Shown one piece after another: positions 22,701-32,429 of a stretch of 64,000 nt of DNA. Under the pieces are notes generated by a model, which saw only the letters and a program-made list of their open reading frames with translations, was not told where the DNA came from and did not search any database. Source of the DNA: Escallonia rubra (taxonomy: Eukaryota > Streptophyta > Magnoliopsida > Escalloniales > Escalloniaceae); contig JAVXUO010000322.1 of the NCBI GenBank assembly GCA_033065855.1, positions 1-64,000 on the forward strand, in the 5' to 3' direction. The stretch's first letter is position 1, and each line of letters begins with the position of its first letter. The position numbers and the translations under genes were made by a program.

Positions 22701-22850
22701 CTTAAGTAACATACCTGCCCCATAACCCAGTTAAAGCGTGTGTGTAAGAGTGTGTGTGTAAGAGTGTGTGTGTGTGTGTTAACCCGCTCCAATAGGATCG
22801 GGGCGAGTTAGATATTTATCAGGTACAGGTCAAATTTTCCAACCCTGTTG
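19800..22850. repeat. Older repeat, copy A, interrupted by a hAT
   Basis: Starts near AACAATGGGGCGGGTCGGATG and ends near TCAAATTTTCCAACCCTG. Shared blocks with copy B (25552-27733): AAAGCTCAAAACCGACCATC, a segment around GTGACCGTGCGACG, and a closing block with ACCCGCTCCAATAGGATCG. No coding sequence is recognisable (22280-22504 is open but anonymous). A GT repeat lies at about 22737-22780. Its class is uncertain; TIR-like ends suggest a DNA element. Confidence 0.5.
19857..21408. mobile_element. hAT-like non-autonomous element (copy 1)
   Basis: Termini CAGTGGTGGAGCC and (inward from the right) CAGTGGCGGAGCTAGG are typical of hAT elements. The flanking 8-mers CCCAGTAT and CCCGGTAT match at seven of eight positions. 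The first 450 bp are CT-rich then GC-rich with an open frame to 20265 that I do not recognise. The rest is AT-rich and non-coding. It shares its left part with the copy at 25717. Confidence 0.85.
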
Positions 22851-24362
22851 AAAGAGCCTACACTTCACTACGAAGAAGACTCGATTTTTGTTGGATTGGT
22901 AACAAACTGGCCGAGAACTCATTTGGAGTGAGGAGGACAAACATAGAAACTTCGTTTTGGCCGAATCAAAATAGCCCCAAGTTATCCCAAACCTCATGTG
23001 CGCTATCTCATTTAAAAAGTGTCTTGTGGTTGATGTTGAGACTATTTAAGACGCGTTGGTTGTTGTTTGGCAAAAGAAACATTGTGTATGACAGCCACAA
23101 ACAAGGAAAGATTGGTTTATAGTTTTCAAACACTTTTAAGAAAACATGTTTAACCATAAAAAGTACTGACTTGCTCTAATTATAGTTACTAAAAATATTG
23201 AAAGTCCCTTACATTAACTTCTACTACATTTGAATTTTGAATACTACTCCATTTTATTATTTTCTTTCTAAAAAGAATGCTTAAATACCAAAGTTTAATC
23301 TTACACATGTGAATTTGAATCTAGGTAATGAAAATAATTGAGTTTCAGTATATAGTTGTTGTTGTGTAATTGTATGATATGACAATAATAATGTAAAAGA
23401 GATTCTTGTTGCAACTTGGATTGTAGCCTTCTAGCTATAAACCCTAGACGGCTTATATTTGCTAAGTATGGTCAGTGACATCTTATCTAGTTATATGTGT
23501 AGTAAAGTCAAAGCTGAGAGAATGTGTCAACTTCATTGCCTACGTGGACACCTTCTTTTTTTGCCATGTGGACTAAAAAACCTATTCTAATGTATTGACT
23601 TCCAAACTATATCTCTAAATTTAGTCATTCAAGTGAGTGATTGAAGATATATATTCATTTTTCAAATTTGAAACTCTTACTATCATCAGCTTTTCCTATT
23701 AATCTTCGAATTCTTTCCTTGAATCTCTCAAAATTAACTAATTGCAATATTTCTTCTTTAACTTACTTATATGTTACAAATGTCTCATCCATTCTATCAT
23801 TTCTTTTGTTCAACAGTATGAATCATCTCCACATCTCCAGTGTTTTAATTTCGACACTGATAAGCTTATGTTGGTTCTTCTTCTTATTTGAAGTAAACAC
23901 GAAAGTCACTCAACTTTTATTGTGTCATTTTAGCCACTGTACTCACAAACGTATTCAATTTGGCTATTCCGTCAGCCACAGTTAAATTTTTCTCGTTAAA
24001 TGGTCACGCGCTGCGTACATGACCCATCAACATGGGGGTAATTTCGTCTCTTCAAGTAAAATCTTCCTCAGAACGGTTCTCTGTCTTTGAAACCAGGCAC
24101 GACTCTTCCCCTCTTCACCTGTTTCAATACAATTGAAAACTTTACACAATCACACATACACAAATCCATCCATTGTTTAGGGTTAGACGTGTTTTAATCG
24201 GAGATTTTGGAACCAGTCGAGACTCTCTCTTTGGAGGTGCCTTGTGGGTGTTGTGTGAAGACGATCGAGATGTCGTGGGTCCTTAGAGATGGTGGATTGT
24301 TCATTCACCCACGTGATTTGTATGGTATATAGATTTAATATTGCTAATCTGATTTCGATTTC
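22851..24362. other. Intergenic region
   Basis: No gene recognised. A stretch starting near 23895 (AAAGTCACTCAACTTTTATTG) resembles the end of a DNA transposon, but no matching right end was found. Confidence 0.4.
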
Positions 24363-24766
24363 TGTGTTCTACGCACAGACACGCATAATGCATATACAAA
24401 TTATAGGTACACTTAAATTTTTGATTTGGTTTGGTTAAGAATTGCATGCATGTCGATCTGTATTATATTATGTACACAAACACATATTATTATATATGCA
24501 TGTATGTACTTAGGACATGTTCAATTGGTTACAGAGATCAACACTTTGTGCAAATTTCAATTTATGTGTTCTACACACAGACACGCATAGTGCATATACA
24601 AATTATAGGTACACTTAAAATTTTGATTTGGTTTGGTTAAGAATTGCATGCATGTCGATATGTATTATATTATGTACATAAACACATATTATTATATATG
24701 CATGTATGTACTTATGACATGTTCAATTGCTTACAGAGATCAAAACTTTGTGCAAGACTCTAACTC
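24363..24766. repeat. Two tandem copies of a 202-bp unit
   Basis: Units begin TGTGTTCTAC at 24363 and 24565 and differ at only a few bases, including across GCATGCATGTCGAT and TATTATATATGCATG. The paired ORFs here are repeat artefacts. Confidence 0.95.
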
Positions 24767-25551
24767 TCCCAAATTAAAATACTCTATATGGCCTAAATTT
24801 TTTGTTCAAGTTTGACTTGCATGCTTATTTAAGATGCGAGTCATATTATATGAGTTTCTCATCCTAACATTTGAGAGAGAGGGAGAAGAAAGTGAGACAG
24901 GAGAGAGAAAATAGATTGGTAGATGATTAAATGTGGAGAGAGAAATAAAATTAAAAAAAGTGTAAAAATGGTAAACATGGAGCATAAGCTTTCTTAACTT
25001 GAAAAGTGCTCAATTTTTTCGGGATAGAAAAAAAAATATGATCAATTTTTTTTGGGACGGAGGGAATACTAAATTAGCATATGCACTACTTTAAGAAAAA
25101 GAAAAAAGTAGCGCATATCAGTCTATGGATAATGATTCTCTACTGTACATCATCTTTGTTGTAACATTTTTAGTGACAAAAAATTATCAAATAAAACTAT
25201 TTGTTACTGTTGTTAAACTTTATAATCACAAGTTTTAGTCGCTTAAACATTATCTGTGAGAGACAAAAAAATAAAAACCCCTCTTCTCCAAAATCTTTTC
25301 TCTTCTAATCTCGATTCCATTGCCACCGTCGATTTTATAAGCGAATGGTGCTGTGGTAGTCTAGTTATTTGTTTAGTTAGGGCTCATGTGGATCTGGGAG
25401 GTTGCGGTTAGCTGGACAATCCGTCGTACTGGCGATCGGTTGGGGTGTTGATTGTCCGATCAAGTCTTTTCAGTACTGGCGATCGGTTGGGGTGTTGATG
25501 TGGGGTTTAAGTTGTGGGGTTCCTGGGCTGTTTCCATGATTGGCTTGGCTA
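24767..25551. other. Intergenic, with a mariner-type MITE end
   Basis: GGGACGGAGGGAATACTA near 25055-25072 is a typical Stowaway/mariner-type right end, and AT-rich sequence precedes it. The left end was not found. Nothing else recognised. Confidence 0.4.
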
Positions 25552-27733
25552 GGGATAGCAATGGGGTGGGTCGGATGCAGATCTTATTAGATCTGCACCC
25601 ACCTCGGTAGCCTAATTCAGCGACTTCGACCCGCCTCGCCTTCGGGTCGAGAGATGGGAATACCATCCCTAATCCGACGGATTACAAAAAACCCCGACCC
25701 CGCCCCGCCCTGCGATCAGGGGCGGAGCTAGTGTTGTACGAGGGCGGGCTAATGTACCCCCTCAAATTTTGAAATAAAATAAAATAATATATATATATAT
25801 AGTTTATTTCAGATTTTCACACTCTCTCTCTTTCTCTCTTCTCCTCTCAACTTTCATGACCTCTCACTCTCTATGTGCTCACCGTCTCACGACTCACGGC
25901 TACGGGCGACGGCGGTCATGACACGAGCCCACAATCTGGGCTATCTGGATCTGGATTTAGATCTACGCGCTGGTGACGAGCTCACGGTCACTGGCGACCT
26001 CACCTCAACCGGCGTCGCGATGAACGATCTTCTGCCCCTAACTCCACGTCTCCACCGGTGACAACCGGCGACAAGGGGTATGTTCGCAAATCCCAAATCC
26101 CAAATCGCCTTGCATGATGCATCTCTTCATTCTCTTGAATCTGCGTGGGCCTTGGGGGACTGAATGTCTGAATCATATTATGGATGTGGACCTGTGGTGT
26201 TTGATGTTTGAGTTGAATTGGATTGGATTTTGTCAAAATAGTCAACAGTAGCTCCGCCCCGGATGTTTGATGTTTGAATTGAATTGGAAAACTGGTTTAC
26301 ACAATCAGTTCTTTGCTCTATACTACCAAAAGACAAAACCACCGATGTTAATATCAACAACCAGAGGAAAATCTCAAGATGCTGAAGGTGTAACTGTAGT
26401 ATGTAGAAAATATCCTGTTGACTATCACATTTGTTTCAACATTAAAGCAGCAAATAAAAAAATTAGTTCAAATAGGTGATGAGTAAGACAAGGTACAATC
26501 GGAAGTGCATAATCACACTACTATTCTTGCAAGTACAACAAAGAATGTCAACACTGTAATTGTCTAAAGAAAAATGACTTTTACTTGACTTTACATCTTT
26601 TAGTATTTTTATCTAATAAACAGTACAACAAAAGAGAGCAAAATCATGCTAGAGTTCCTGAATTTTACAATTTACCATCAAGAATCAACCACAGTCGGCT
26701 AAAATGAACTTTATCTTAATATAAGATTCCCCACATATTGGTGGCACTCCCAAATAGGGCAACAATTCCCTTGCACTGCTTCAAACAATTGTACATATGC
26801 GATTCACATGGTTGTGCTTGAAACGTGCTTAAAACTTACTTAATTGTACCGGATTTGTGTGCTTTTTTTGTATATTATCAAAAAGTGCACTTTGTTTTTT
26901 TGGTACTATTTTACTTATAAGTTTTTTTACTGATTTCTATATATTTTTAGCACCCCCTGGGGTGAAATCCTGGCTCCGCCCCTGCCTGCGATCTACTCCC
27001 TCAAACCCCACCACTACGCAACCATTCTGAAACCCCACCAAGAAGCTTAAAAAAAAACCATGAAAAAGCTTAATTTCCTCTTTTCATAAAAAGCTCAAAA
27101 CAGACCATCACCAGAAGCACACAAAAAAAAAAAAAAATCCATTGTAACTTTTAACACAGAATTTGATAATAAACACAGAATATGAAATCAAAGTTCATTA
27201 TAGCTTCTGATTCAAATTGTCCAATAAATAAAAATTTCTGGAGTCAACAACAATTGGCGACGCCGATCCACGACAGAAGCATCTGGTACACTGTCGCAAC
27301 AATCGGAGGTGGAGGAGCTTCGGCGGCAGATTAGAGATGGGTGACTGGCGGAGACAAGCGTTGTACCATGTGGCCGTGACCGTACGACGTACCAACATTG
27401 AGAGAACATAGAGAGAAGTGAGAGTTTGAGAGAAGATGGGGCGGCAGAGAAGAAAGGCAAGAGAAAAATAGAGGCTGTGCTCATCATTTATACTATGAGA
27501 TGGATGGCCGAGATCGCCTAGATCTAGGGTTAGGATAAAAACTAATTATATACAGGGCAGCGGGGCGGGGCGGTTAGCCTAAATACCAAACCCAACCCGT
27601 ACCTGCTACGAGTTTAAATTTTAGATACCATACCCGCTCGTAATCCGGTCAAAGTCAAGAAAACCCGCTCCTATAGGATCGAGACAGGGCGAATATCCAC
27701 CGGTTGTGGATCAAATTATCGTCCCTATGTGGT
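25552..27733. repeat. Older repeat, copy B, interrupted by a hAT
   Basis: Starts AGGGATAGCAATGGGGTGGG and ends ATTATCGTCCCT (inward AGGGACGATAAT), giving short imperfect inverted termini. It is homologous in blocks to 19800-22850. The minus-strand frame 27212-27487 is open but anonymous. No target duplication was fixed. Confidence 0.5.
25717..26984. mobile_element. hAT-like non-autonomous element (copy 2)
   Basis: Ends CAGGGGCGGAGCTAG and (inward) CAGGGGCGGAGCCAGG. The flanking 8-bp duplication CCTGCGAT is perfect (25709-25716, 26985-26992). The left 350 bp are homologous to the hAT at 19857 (CT-rich leader, CACGGCTACGGGCGACGGC segment), including a possible captured exon ending at a GGCGACAAGGGGTATGTTC border shared by both copies. 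Confidence 0.92.
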
Positions 27734-28455
27734 AGGTTTTGAGTGCAGGTTGAATTTTCCGATGAGGTTTGTGTGTGTCACGATGCCATGAGTTGGAGAA
27801 GGAAGGGGAGTGTATATTTAGGTTCTTTGGTCTAGGGTTTATTTTTCCCCTCCCCCTAGTCGATCCCTCTTCCCCCTAAATCTAGAAAGGTTTTATTTGG
27901 TTATTTTTGGATGGTGGTGTGGTTTTTGTGATGTTTTCGGTGATAAGGGGGTAGCTTCGATCGATGATTTCGTTGGTAAGGGGTCTTGGTCGTACTAAGG
28001 TTTTTCAGTTATTTTTTTTTCCGATTGGATTAGTTTGTGAGGGGCTCACATTACCGTTGGTGAGGGCTGGTGTAGCTGTAGGTTTTAGTAGGTGTTGTTG
28101 AGCCACGGTGGTCATTGGTGGTTGTGAGGGCTATCAAAGCTGGGTTTTCTGAAGAATTCGATGGGTTTGAGGGGCGTCCATTTTGGTTTTGTTGTGGTGC
28201 TTCCTACGGATCGACAACAGACTGATGGCCAAAGAAGGTGGGTTTATCGGTGCTAATAGTTCACAGAGATCGAGGATACATATAGTAGCGACGGGGACAC
28301 GTGTCTGGCATTTGAATGAGGCACGTCGATCGAGGTAGGTTACAACGACGGACAAGTGTCCAGAGTTTGGGCTGGTGGCTGTCAGCTGGCTGGCGTCTTT
28401 TGATTGGCTTGTTTAGTTTTCTCTTTAGTATTTATCTCGTTTGAGTGGTTTGTCT
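27734..28455 (+). other. Possible 5' portion of a poly(A) retroposon split by the Copia element
   Basis: Unique-looking sequence without a recognisable frame. Together with 38655-38921, which ends in an AATAAAATAAAATAAAA tail, it could be the 3' UTR of a LINE or retroposed transcript interrupted by the Copia insertion. Tentative. Confidence 0.3.
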
Positions 28456-29714
28456 TGAAACCAATAAAATAACCCTAGAGGGGGGGGTGAATAGGGTTTT
28501 AAGACTACTTTAAAATTTAACAATCAACAAACCTCAATCTCAAAAACTCAAGTAAACAAACAACCAATCTCAACACAATATGTAAAACAATAATGTAAAG
28601 AGAGAAGGGTTTAGAGATACTTGACAAGAAGAATTAAATGGTTCGGCTTGATATACCCACAAGCCTACGTCCACCCCTTCAAGGAAGTCCCTTGAAAGGC
28701 CCTAGAATCCACTAGTATGATCTTCCTTACGGGTCAAGATCGAACCTCTTACAATCCCTTGATGCTATGCCCACATCAAGAATAAGCTTTGACAAACCCA
28801 AAGCTCCAAAGCTTGACAACCCCAAGCTTTGATACAAGAACCTTTCAATGATGAAATGAGTACAAGATTTCACTCTTAAGAAGTAGATGAGTACAAGTTG
28901 AAGTACTAGAACAAGAGAGATGAGTGTATGATGACTTATGAAAGTGTATCTCTCTCTAATGTAAGCTCACAATAAATGCTCTCTTGAAAAGGATGAGAAA
29001 TCAATGAAAACAAGAGAGATTTGAACAATTGCTTTGATCTTTGAGAATATGAAAGATATGAGAGCTTTGAATGCAATTGATGAATGAAAACAATGCCCAA
29101 AATGAGTATTTATAGAGCTGGGAATAAATATGACCGTTTGGGGTTAGGTAGGGCATTAAATGCGCCAAACGGTAAATGCAGTCGACTGCATTGCCCATTG
29201 CAGTCGACTGTAACCCAAAAAGTAGCCGTTGGAAATTCAAATTTCCAACTTGCAGTCGACTGCAATGCAATGCAGTCGACTGTAATGGGCTACTGGAAGT
29301 ATTGCAGTCGACTGCATTCAATGCAGTCGACTGTAATACCCTACTGCCCAACATGCAGTCGACTGCATCCCTGAAAATGCAGTTTCCTGTTTTTAAAGCA
29401 TGAAAAACTTTTTATGCATGCAAGGGAAACCTATGGGCAAGTTCTAGGTATACAGTCATCGTAACGATCATCTCTCTATGTCTAGTTTACAAAGACGGAA
29501 ATAAAAGCATGAAAACTTCAATCGTCGAATTTCCTCTTTGATGCGTTCCGTTGAGAGTCTTTGATCGTGTTGCTCGTCTAATAATCCGTTTGCATGAGTA
29601 TGAGATTGTTCCTATTGCTTCATCAACTCAATGCATGTTAGACAGCATAATCATCAATGTTAGTTATCATCAAAATCAAATATAATCCTAGGTTAAATAA
29701 CCGTAGGGTTAACA
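28456..29714 (-). repeat. 3' LTR of the Copia element
   Basis: In element orientation it starts TGTTAACCCTACGG at 29714 and ends TTTCA at 28456. It holds seven 14-bp palindromes (29177-29367) upstream of a TATA box at 29115-29105. Confidence 0.95.
29105..29367 (-). promoter_or_regulatory. LTR promoter: TATA box with upstream palindrome array (3' LTR copy)
   Basis: TCTATAAATAC on the minus strand (29115-29105) is a good plant TATA box. Upstream in transcription sense are seven copies of TGCAGTCGACTGCA or TGCAGTCGACTGTA, starting at 29177, 29199, 29251, 29271, 29303, 29322 and 29354; perfect and one-mismatch versions strictly alternate. The same set sits in the 5' LTR at 38045-38307, where it would drive the element. 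Confidence 0.7.
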
Positions 29715-29955
29715 ATCTCCCCCTTTTTGATGATGGCAAACATTGATTCAAATAATATGAGATATATAAGATAATATGCGAAATGAAGCATAACAATCTC
29801 AATTAAAAACCATAAGGGGTCATGAGAAGAAATCATGACAAAACGCTCCCCCTATCTTAAGCAATGTAGGGCTCCCCCTAACTTAAGTAATATATGCTCA
29901 CATATCAAGTCCACACAAATATGAATCAACAATATTTTCTCCCCCTTTTGACATC
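29715..29955 (-). other. Polypurine tract with extra copies upstream
   Basis: On the minus strand AAAAAGGGGGAGATT directly precedes the 3' LTR. Further GGGGGAG tracts lie near 29848, 29873 and 29942. Multiplied polypurine tracts are a recorded Sirevirus hallmark. Confidence 0.75.
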
Positions 29956-30274
29956 ATTGAAAAAAATCAAGGGTGTGTGTGAAAGTGATCAACGTATGTA
30001 TCCATCCATGGATAATCATTATAGCCAACAAGGGCATTTCAAAAACAAGAAAGCATAAGTACTTGAATAACCATCAAAAGGTATATCAAGACTTGTAAGA
30101 ATAGCATATAAAAAACGTAATATAAATCAAGCGTGCCGCAAGAGAAGCGAGAATCAAAATGCTAATTTAAACCAAGTTTTAATAATACTACGCATAACAT
30201 CCATGACAAGTTTTGAAATACATAAACGAGTCTGAGAGCATAAGCAAATAAAGACATAAATCAAGTCCTAACGC

Positions 30275-31612
30275 CTAAGGACCCGATGGTGGAGGTGGTG
30301 GATGAAAGAAGTCCTCCTCGGGACACTGAATCCCACAATGATCCTCCATGCGAGAAAGGCGTCGACTGAGCTGGCTATGGGCGAGATCCATCCGACTGAA
30401 ACCGGCATGCATATGCTGCTGCATCATATCTAAGCGTGCGAGGATCGCGTCATATCCAGAAGTAGAAGGACCGGAAGAAGTGCCCGCCTCATATGTACTC
30501 GAAATGATCAACGGAGGTGAATCACGATCAATCCCGTCGCCGGCAGCTCGATCAGCATCAGCATCAACATCAACATCAACGTCCTCATCATCATCACCAT
30601 CAGCCTCATCAGCCTCATCCTCATCATCATCGACAGGGACATCGTCCATGTCAGGCTCCGGTAAGAAGCGGTCATGACCATCTAAAAGGCCCTTTCTACG
30701 AAGGGTAGAGCTGTCTAGTACGAGGTGCCTAGTAACCTCAATATACTCACCCATAAGAGGTATGTCAAAGGCAGCAAGAATGCGAGTGAGTAGGAGGCCA
30801 TATGGTAGAGCTAAGGCAGGATGTGAGGCGCTCCTAATCATGTTTAACATGATGAGACGAGGGAGGTTAAGCGGTGTGCCAGAGCGAAAGAAGGTCAGGA
30901 GCTGAACGTCCAAGTAAGAAACAAGTGAAAGACCTCCAGTTCTAGGAATGACGTTGTGAGCGATGATATGATGGAACAGACGAGAGAGAGGTGGTAGGTC
31001 ACGTAGGCTGGGCTTGCTCGCAACCCGAACCTGTCGACAATGAAGTGTATGTCGAAGCTGCTCCTCAATAGTAAAAGGTCGGTCAAACCAATGTGACTGA
31101 CCAGCGACAGGAATCATGTCTAATGAAAATGAGAAACCACTGTCGGGGAGGTCTAGAATAGTGGCTAGACGAGACTGTGAAAATGAAATGCGGCGTCCAA
31201 AAACATAGGACGTGAGGGTACAAGACTCAGTAGCAATGCTCCAATTCAAATTCGCATAAAATAAGCGGATTGCATCAGGATAATATAGAGTGGTGTTCCT
31301 ATCAGTGAAGCGATCTAGAAGACTATCCTGAAGGGATCTAAGAACACCTATGGTGAAAAGGAATGGAGTATCCAGTCGCAAACCTGGAGTCAGAGGGGAA
31401 GAGAGTTGTGCAGAAAAGCGATCGGCAGCCTCGCGGGTCTGATAGCAATTTTGATCAAATTCTACCGCGATAGGCTCGGGCTCGGGCGCGGGTGCAGCTC
31501 GTGAGCGAGATGAACTGGCACGTGCACGTTTCTCTCTTGCCATTCTTGAACAATCTAAACAAAGAAAGCATAAATGTAAGAGAAATGAAGATGCAAAAAA
31601 AATGGAATACAT
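30275..31612 (-). CDS. Third ORF of the Copia element (env-position, plant transposon protein type)
   Basis: The open frame of 445 codons lies between RNase H and the 3' LTR. I prefer the internal ATG at 31543 (MAREKRARASSSRSRAAP), giving 422 residues. The sequence upstream of it is a long pyrimidine tract ending TTTGTTTAG at 31555, which looks like a 3' splice site; the apparent hydrophobic N-terminus is that tract translated. A central globular part (about residues 60-310 of the long frame) includes YYPDAIRLFYANLNW, SYVFGRRISFS and ATILDLPDSGF, like the putative plant transposon protein domain found in several retroelements. A very acidic Asp/Glu/Ala stretch and a Pro-rich C-terminus follow. 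No transmembrane segment is seen, so an envelope role is not supported. Confidence 0.75.
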   Translation of the reverse strand: MYSIFFASSFLLHLCFLCLDCSRMAREKRARASSSRSRAAPAPEPEPIAVEFDQNCYQTREAADRFSAQLSSPLTPGLRLDTPFLFTIGVLRSLQDSLLDRFTDRNTTLYYPDAIRLFYANLNWSIATESCTLTSYVFGRRISFSQSRLATILDLPDSGFSFSLDMIPVAGQSHWFDRPFTIEEQLRHTLHCRQVRVASKPSLRDLPPLSRLFHHIIAHNVIPRTGGLSLVSYLDVQLLTFFRSGTPLNLPRLIMLNMIRSASHPALALPYGLLLTRILAAFDIPLMGEYIEVTRHLVLDSSTLRRKGLLDGHDRFLPEPDMDDVPVDDDEDEADEADGDDDEDVDVDVDADADRAAGDGIDRDSPPLIISSTYEAGTSSGPSTSGYDAILARLDMMQQHMHAGFSRMDLAHSQLSRRLSRMEDHCGIQCPEEDFFHPPPPPSGP

Positions 31613-32232
31613 TAAAAATTTGAGAAAAAGATAAACCCTAATTCATGCAATTTGGGGAAAATTTAATTTTGGACAAATCGAATGAAATTAACCATGTATA
31701 ATCGAGCAATAGACATAACTAAGCATGAATCAAGTGATTAAACATGTAATTGCATAATCAATTTGAAGAAATTTTGACAATTGAAAAACCCTAGTTCATG
31801 AAAATTGGGGAAAAACAAATTGTGCATGAAAACATGTAATTAAACTATGTAAGAACATGTAATAAGCATCCCTCAACATTAATCAAGCGTTAAAACATAT
31901 AGTAGCATGCTTAATTGGAGTAGATCTGAAGAAATTGTACTAAAGAGGGCAATTTGAATTTCAAAGAATATGAACAATGTAGATGAAATCGAGCAGAGAA
32001 AGTATTTAAAACATGTATTAGAATAAGATTTGGGAGGATTTACGTACCAATGTCAAGCTGAATGCACGAAAAATGAGGCCGTAAGAGAGAAAGGGGTTTG
32101 GTTCGAAGAGAGAGAGTTGGAAATCTGCTGAAATCTGAGATCTGGGCTCGATTTATGCCCTTTCCCCGTAATGCAGTCGGCTATATTCCCGAATGCAGTC
32201 GACTGTATTGCCTAATGCAGTCGACTTCAATG
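31555..32232 (-). promoter_or_regulatory. Candidate internal promoter, leader exon and intron for the third ORF
   Basis: In minus-strand order: three copies of the LTR palindrome (TGCAGTCGACTT, TGCAGTCGACTGTA, TGCAGTCGGCTA; 32229-32172), a TATA-like GGGCATAAATCG (32160-32149), a CT-rich leader, a donor TTG|GTACGTA (GT at 32047-32046) and an acceptor TTTGTTTAG at 31555, 12 bases before the preferred ATG. The predicted intron is 493 nt. The palindromes are the same units that precede the LTR TATA box. Confidence 0.5.
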
Positions 32233-32429
32233 CAAAAAAAATCAAGCAGTCTTGAACATGATTATGCATATAAATATTGGAATAGAAGTGTGTGCAAATC
32301 ATTAAAAAAAAAATCAACATTTGTTTGGAAGAAGAAAAATCAACCAAAGCATGCTATAAGCATATGAGATAATGCTCAAGCATGTAAAGAGCAACAAGCA
32401 TGTTTATGCACAAGAGATATAACATTTAG

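Noticed and set aside
29001..29403. ORFs in the LTRs (and twins at 37941-38343)
   Set aside because: Generated by the palindrome repeats; they lie upstream of or across the LTR promoter and differ in phase with the repeats.
30348..30708. Plus-strand Ser- and His-rich ORFs
   Set aside because: Antisense shadows of the acidic Asp/Glu/Ala repeat in the Copia third ORF.
31543..31612. Signal peptide of an envelope-like protein
   Set aside because: The hydrophobic residues come from a pyrimidine tract before a likely splice acceptor; the protein proper starts with the basic MAREKRARA and shows no transmembrane helix.
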